Positions 60,010 to 64,000 of a stretch of DNA of 64,000 nucleotides are shown here, piece after piece (within the stretch, counting starts at the first letter, position 1; the number at the start of each line of letters is the position of its first letter). The stretch spans positions 7,936,001 to 8,000,000 of the forward strand of contig JAPYXD010000680.1 in NCBI GenBank assembly GCA_030998225.1, given 5' to 3'. The stretch comes from Diplolepis rosae. Its lineage: Eukaryota > Arthropoda > Insecta > Hymenoptera > Diplolepididae. The position numbers and the translations under genes were made by a program. The notes below the pieces were generated by a model, which made no database searches, was not told where the DNA came from, and was given only the letters and a program-made list of their open reading frames with translations.

Positions 60010-60430
60010 TTGTGTGAATTTGAGTGTCATTTTTAACGGCTGTAAAGTAAAGTGGGGGTCGTACCCACGCGTGCACACTCACGCCAGCATTTTATGTTTT
60101 GATAGCGCAATAAACCGCCGTGAAGCAGCAGTAAAACGCATCGAGTCACAAGTCCGCTCAGCTGATGTCGTTAAGTGGCTCGGTATTCGCAGGACTGTCA
60201 GTCAGGCGAAACCACAGAGTGACGTGTCACTACGCGTCACGTGTTTTGTAATCGGCGTCACACCATTATGCGGAAGCGGTGGAACGTCTACTTTCCACGT
60301 CACCAAACTGTCACTTTTTTCTTTATGACCTGGGTCAATAGTGTTAGACATCCCATAACCTTTCCTGCTTCACTAGGGGTAATCACGCATAAAAGGAATG
60401 TCGTAGGCTACCCCAGAAAATACTTCAAAT
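60010..60430. promoter_or_regulatory. CG-rich island with CRE/E-box cluster
   Basis: GTGACGTGTCACTACGCG then TCACGTG (60220-60243) gives overlapping TGACGTG, GTCAC and CACGTG motifs, and GGCGTCACACC follows at 60256. The 104-codon frame 60014-60328 has no domain. Candidate regulatory element. Confidence 0.3.
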
Positions 60431-61039
60431 ATTACTACTGAATCCCACAAATGTATTTTAAAAACATCCCGATGATATCTTGTCAAGGCTTTTGGATATT
60501 CTATTCAGTCATAATTCGTATTTCCAATTTCACTCTTATAAAGATGACTGAATATTCTGATAGCTACTCAAAAAAAGTTAGAGAGCGGTATTACAAAGTG
60601 AATAAAAGAATATCTTACGGTTTCGCAAAATAAGATATTTATAATTTTCTTAATTTCTTTTTTAGGTACAAAAATCATGAACATTTTTTTAAAATGAATT
60701 AATATGCGTGGATCGATTCCAGTTGCAGTTAACACATTCTAAAAATGTGTAAAACTGTTTCCCTTGATGAAATATTTTTTATATCGTATATTCAATTTTC
60801 CAAAGTGAATTTTTTAGAAAGAAAATGTTTAATAATGTAATATATTTTTAGATTCAGAAGAATCGAATAGTTCTACAGGCTACGAAAATGGGTTTAAAAA
60901 TTATACTTTTTTTATACTTTTAATTATACTGTTGCATCACTAATCTGAATTAATGAAATAAATTTTTTGAACCAACTATTTATTGTTATTAAACGAAAAG
61001 CCTTTAAATTTTATTATTTTTAAAAATACAAAATTAGAA

Positions 61040-61194
61040 GGGGCCATATCTGGACCAGATCAGGCCCCCATTTTGCAAGCCCAGATCTGGGCCCGATCGG
61101 GTAGGGCGTTTCATTACTGGTCTGACGCTAGACAGATTATCCTATCGGGGCCACATTTTTCCCGATCGGCGCCCCACCAAAATTTCTGCACGGG
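61040..61194. mobile_element. GC-rich element fragment, CCCGTG family
   Basis: Rich in GGCCCAGATCTGGGCCCGAT-like palindromes and CCCGATCGG. The right end AAATTTCTGCACGGG matches that of 22859-23069. The left end is missing or diverged. Confidence 0.5.
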
Positions 61195-61284
61195 TATCAG
61201 TAACTATTTCAGTATTATTTCCTCTATAAGAAATTGTTTCAAAATTTTTACAAAAATAAGTCAATAGACGTTCTTTTTATAGAA

Positions 61285-61400
61285 TTTTTATTCATTTTTT
61301 GTTGTTTTGGCATAGGGTCAGTTTCTTTTTATTTTCTCCGATTAAAAATGATCAATGTTGGGTATAAAAAAACGCAAAAAATTTAATCAGGTTTCTCAAA
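61285..61400 (+). repeat. Single arm of the 28.5-kb hairpin family
   Basis: TTTTGGCATAGGGTCAGTTT followed by CTTTTTATTTTCTCCGA matches the outer left arm of 28505-28742. No second arm was found, so it is a fragment, or the simple end that gave rise to the hairpins. Confidence 0.55.
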
Positions 61401-61732
61401 GTTTTAGAGGTATATATTGTGAATTATAAAAGTAAAAACGACTTTTTCCTTTATTTTTTTCATTTATGATTTCTTTATCGAGTTTTTTAGGGAAAGGGTA
61501 GACAATTTTTTCTTCGATAAAATGAGTCTTCAAAAGTATAAATCAGATAGGAACTATAAATTTTATATTGGTGAATAATTTGATACAAAAACAACTAAAA
61601 TTTCCCTATTTATTCCAACTATATAAAATTTATCATTTTCAAATATTCAAAAATAAAAAATACTGAGTAAATAGTCACTTTGACTAACTTTTTTTCCGAT
61701 TAAGTGTCCAATTCTTCTTTAAATAATAACAT

Positions 61733-61879
61733 CCAAAAAATAAAATGGCTAAAAGCGCCATTTTAAATGAGCACTTTGCGCTTTAAAAGGCGAAATAGTA
61801 AATAATCCATTCTATTTTTACCTTTCAGAGTGCAAACTGACCATTTCAAATGGCACTTTTAGCTGTTTTCTTTTTTGTG
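61733..61879. mobile_element. 147-bp MITE with GGCTAAAAGCGCCATTT ends
   Basis: Left CCAAAAAATAAAATGGC and AAAAGCGCCATTTTAAATG; right is the inverted CATTTCAAATGGCACTTTT and CTGTTTTCTTTTTTG. Arms of about 65 bp at about 80%. Same family as 26470-26702. Confidence 0.65.
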
Positions 61880-62439
61880 TAAATATATAGTGTGAATTAA
61901 AAAATCGCCATTGCTTTCATACCTTCAGAACGAAATTCAAACTTTTTCATCTTATTGGAAAACCGTAAAGGATATCTTATTATTTTAATTATTTCAATTC
62001 CATTTCTTTTTGTTATCTGAATGTGGTTTAATTCTAATTTATATTGATTTTATAATTTTCTTTTCATTTATTATTTTAAGTTCTTTTCCTCATTTTTATA
62101 ATTTGTTTTTCTCTTTTTATTTTCCAGGAGGACGATTCAGTTTTTACTGACGGATAAAAGTAGTTACCGCCTACGATTCATTTGTTATTAAAGAAGGTAA
62201 AAATGACCATCACCTACGATTAATTCGCCCATATGTCCATTTATGAGTGAAATTATATCAAACAAAGGAATACCTCTATCATAATTATGATTAGATTTTC
62301 AATTCCAGATGTAAAGGCTATCATCTTTGGAATCTTCATGGAATCACATCTTCCTGGAATTTATTCGGCTTCACTCAATATCCTTTGCCATCATCTGGGA
62401 TATAGTGAAATCTAGAGTTCATAATTCTTTGATCTTGAG
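61880..62439. other. Intergenic DNA with one strong acceptor-like site
   Basis: A long pyrimidine tract followed by TTTTCCAG ends at 62127, the best-looking acceptor I saw. Downstream, in the frame starting at the junction, EDDSVFTDG precedes TAA. No donor partner or homology supports an exon. Confidence 0.3.
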
Positions 62440-64000
62440 AGTATAAATTAAAAGTAGGCAGTCTCTGATATTCGCTTAGTACCTTTTGTTCCATTGAGAC
62501 GAATCGAGAAGAAAAAGGGACATAGCCACCTTTTGAGAAGCACAAAGAAAATGTCGGGAAATATCTGCCAACGAACTCTATATTTTTTTAGTCGCCTCAC
62601 GGCAAGTCTTTGTCAAATTTGGTCCCATCTAAACAATTTACGGATGCGGGGCGTGATAGTAATGGCATAGTCCGTCCCATATGGAGTACGAAAACGTTTT
62701 CGACCGAAAAATTTTTCCACAGTAGATCATTAGTCAAAATTAATAATTAAGTTTAATAATTCAATTGCGTTCTGTATTCACTTTCAATTTAATTCAAAAG
62801 TTCATATGTTACGTTTATCGTAAAAAGTTATCCACTTTCGATTTCAACTTACTCTTCATTTTTTGAAAGAAATTACTATTTTTACTGATATTGGTAGAAG
62901 TTAATGGGCACGAATCATCAGTAAATTCAGATCGTATTGATTTCAAGTTTTTTGTAAACTTGCATTTTTGAAAATCATTTATTCTTTTTGTGCATTCGTG
63001 GATATTAATATTATTGGCCCTGGATGCACTTCTTTTCTCTTTCCATTTTTTCCCTTTCTACAACTTTTTCCTTTTACACTTTTTTTCGAGTAAAACACAA
63101 TTGACATAACTTTTTCCTCTTTGAATATTAAATTTAAAAACACTCGATTTTTCAATATTTAATTGTAAATTGGTATTCGACGGTATACAAGTACTTATTT
63201 TTTAGTTTTAAGTTTATTTTCAGTAAAAAGGAAATGCAAGTTAAAAGCAGGTATCTCAACAATTTTCTAAACTATTCCCCAGTTTATATGCACTCCTGAG
63301 TCTGAAAATTGCCGTAGTTTGAAGTCGCAAGCTTCGCAAGATCCTGCCAGAGGATATGGCGAATCCAAACGTCATGAGATCAGCTCTTATCTGCGTTTCG
63401 TCGACATCCAACGACAAAATTCCTTTCATAGCCTAACCTGACGTTTACTCACTCCTTAATACCTTTTTCCCTTCGGATAACTTTCTTACCAAAATTCCTT
63501 ATTGATGGAAAACGAAAGTTTGAAGTTAATGATTTTTTTTGTCAATTTAAAATAGAAGTAATTAGAAAATTGAAAAATGTAACGCAAATGCTTAACATAT
63601 TTTGTTACAAAGAAGTCACTAAAAAATAGTGACGTCAATCAGGAAGCTTGATATATTCTAACGATTTTTTCTTTTTTTATGATTTATGTCTCGATTCTTG
63701 GTCGTGAAACTAAGGATCTTTGTTCTATTTACCACATTATTTAGAGAACCCATGCGCAGATGAACGTATACGAGAAAGATGGATTTTCTTTCGGCACGGG
63801 CAACATTTTACGATCGTGAATATTTACCTTCCATGATGCTCAAAGTTATTGCGTTTTCTTCGCCAGACGCGTAAAACGTGAGTCAAGAAGTCGATCGGGA
63901 TTTTGATTTATTGCTGGCCACTCGAAACCCACTAAAAACGTTTTCTTCTTAGGTAGACTTCAAAAAATTACGAGAAAATAAGACGCCTGATGACATGGCG
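62440..64000. promoter_or_regulatory. Two GC-richer patches at the right edge
   Basis: 62440-62740 and 63290-64000 are GC-richer and repeat-free, with AT-rich DNA between. Text such as AACGTCATGAGATCAGC (63369) and GCCAGACGCGTAAAACG (63863) has no coding character. Candidate regulatory DNA running out of the window. Confidence 0.25.

Overview
This window is animal, almost certainly insect, intergenic DNA. It is AT-rich and full of small inverted-repeat transposons, with no convincing protein-coding gene. Its identity comes from one short hairpin at 2523-2589. The minus strand carries both mature arms of the Hox-cluster microRNA mir-iab-4, and the plus strand carries the arms of its antisense partner mir-iab-8. 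I recognise all four mature arms from memory as exact or near-exact matches to the insect sequences. This places the window in the bithorax part of an insect Hox cluster, between abd-A and Abd-B. In Drosophila mir-iab-8 lies on the same strand as the Hox genes. If that holds here, Abd-B lies off the left edge and abd-A off the right edge. No Hox exon (hexapeptide or homeodomain) was found in any listed reading frame. The insect order cannot be decided from the window.

Two kinds of DNA alternate. About twenty GC-richer islands of 0.3-1 kb (for example 3.2-4.2, 10.1-10.7, 15.2-16.0, 16.6-17.2, 18.8-20.9, 23.1-24.6, 35.0-35.8, 38.6-39.3, 42.1-42.5, 45.3-45.7, 48.4-48.7, 57.4-57.8, 60.0-60.4, 62.4-64.0) lack long open frames and repeats. 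In a Hox intergenic region the natural reading is cis-regulatory DNA: enhancers, insulators and Polycomb response elements. Some carry suggestive motifs: CTCF-like cores at 3717, 3975, 10562, 24592 and 42227; clusters of GCCAT (Pho/YY1) with GAGAG at 15.4-15.7 and 16.6-17.0; and an ATGGCGGC YY1/Pho site at 42164. The island at 3.2-4.2 kb, 1 kb from the microRNA, also has two TATA boxes, a GC box and a good splice donor, so it may hold a promoter and first exon on the plus strand.

Between the islands lie mobile elements, mostly non-autonomous DNA transposons. There is a TA-flanked family with CTCTCTAAAT ends (28.0, 33.6, 36.3, 45.9 kb), a TA-flanked group with CACGGAG ends (33.1, 49.4, 49.95 kb and relatives), TTAA-flanked elements (13.6, 17.8, 39.3 kb), a tRNA-like SINE with a 13-bp target duplication (53.35 kb) and a poly(A)-tailed retroposon with target duplication (40.15 kb). 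Several are nested, and sister copies preserve the empty target sites. The most striking structures are two very clean hairpins, 28505-28993 (238-bp arms, about 99% identical) and 49409-49757, and a 1.4-kb inverted duplication at 36165-37542. Some hairpins contain CTGANGA...GAAACGT sequences that look like hammerhead-ribozyme relics of Penelope-like retroelements.
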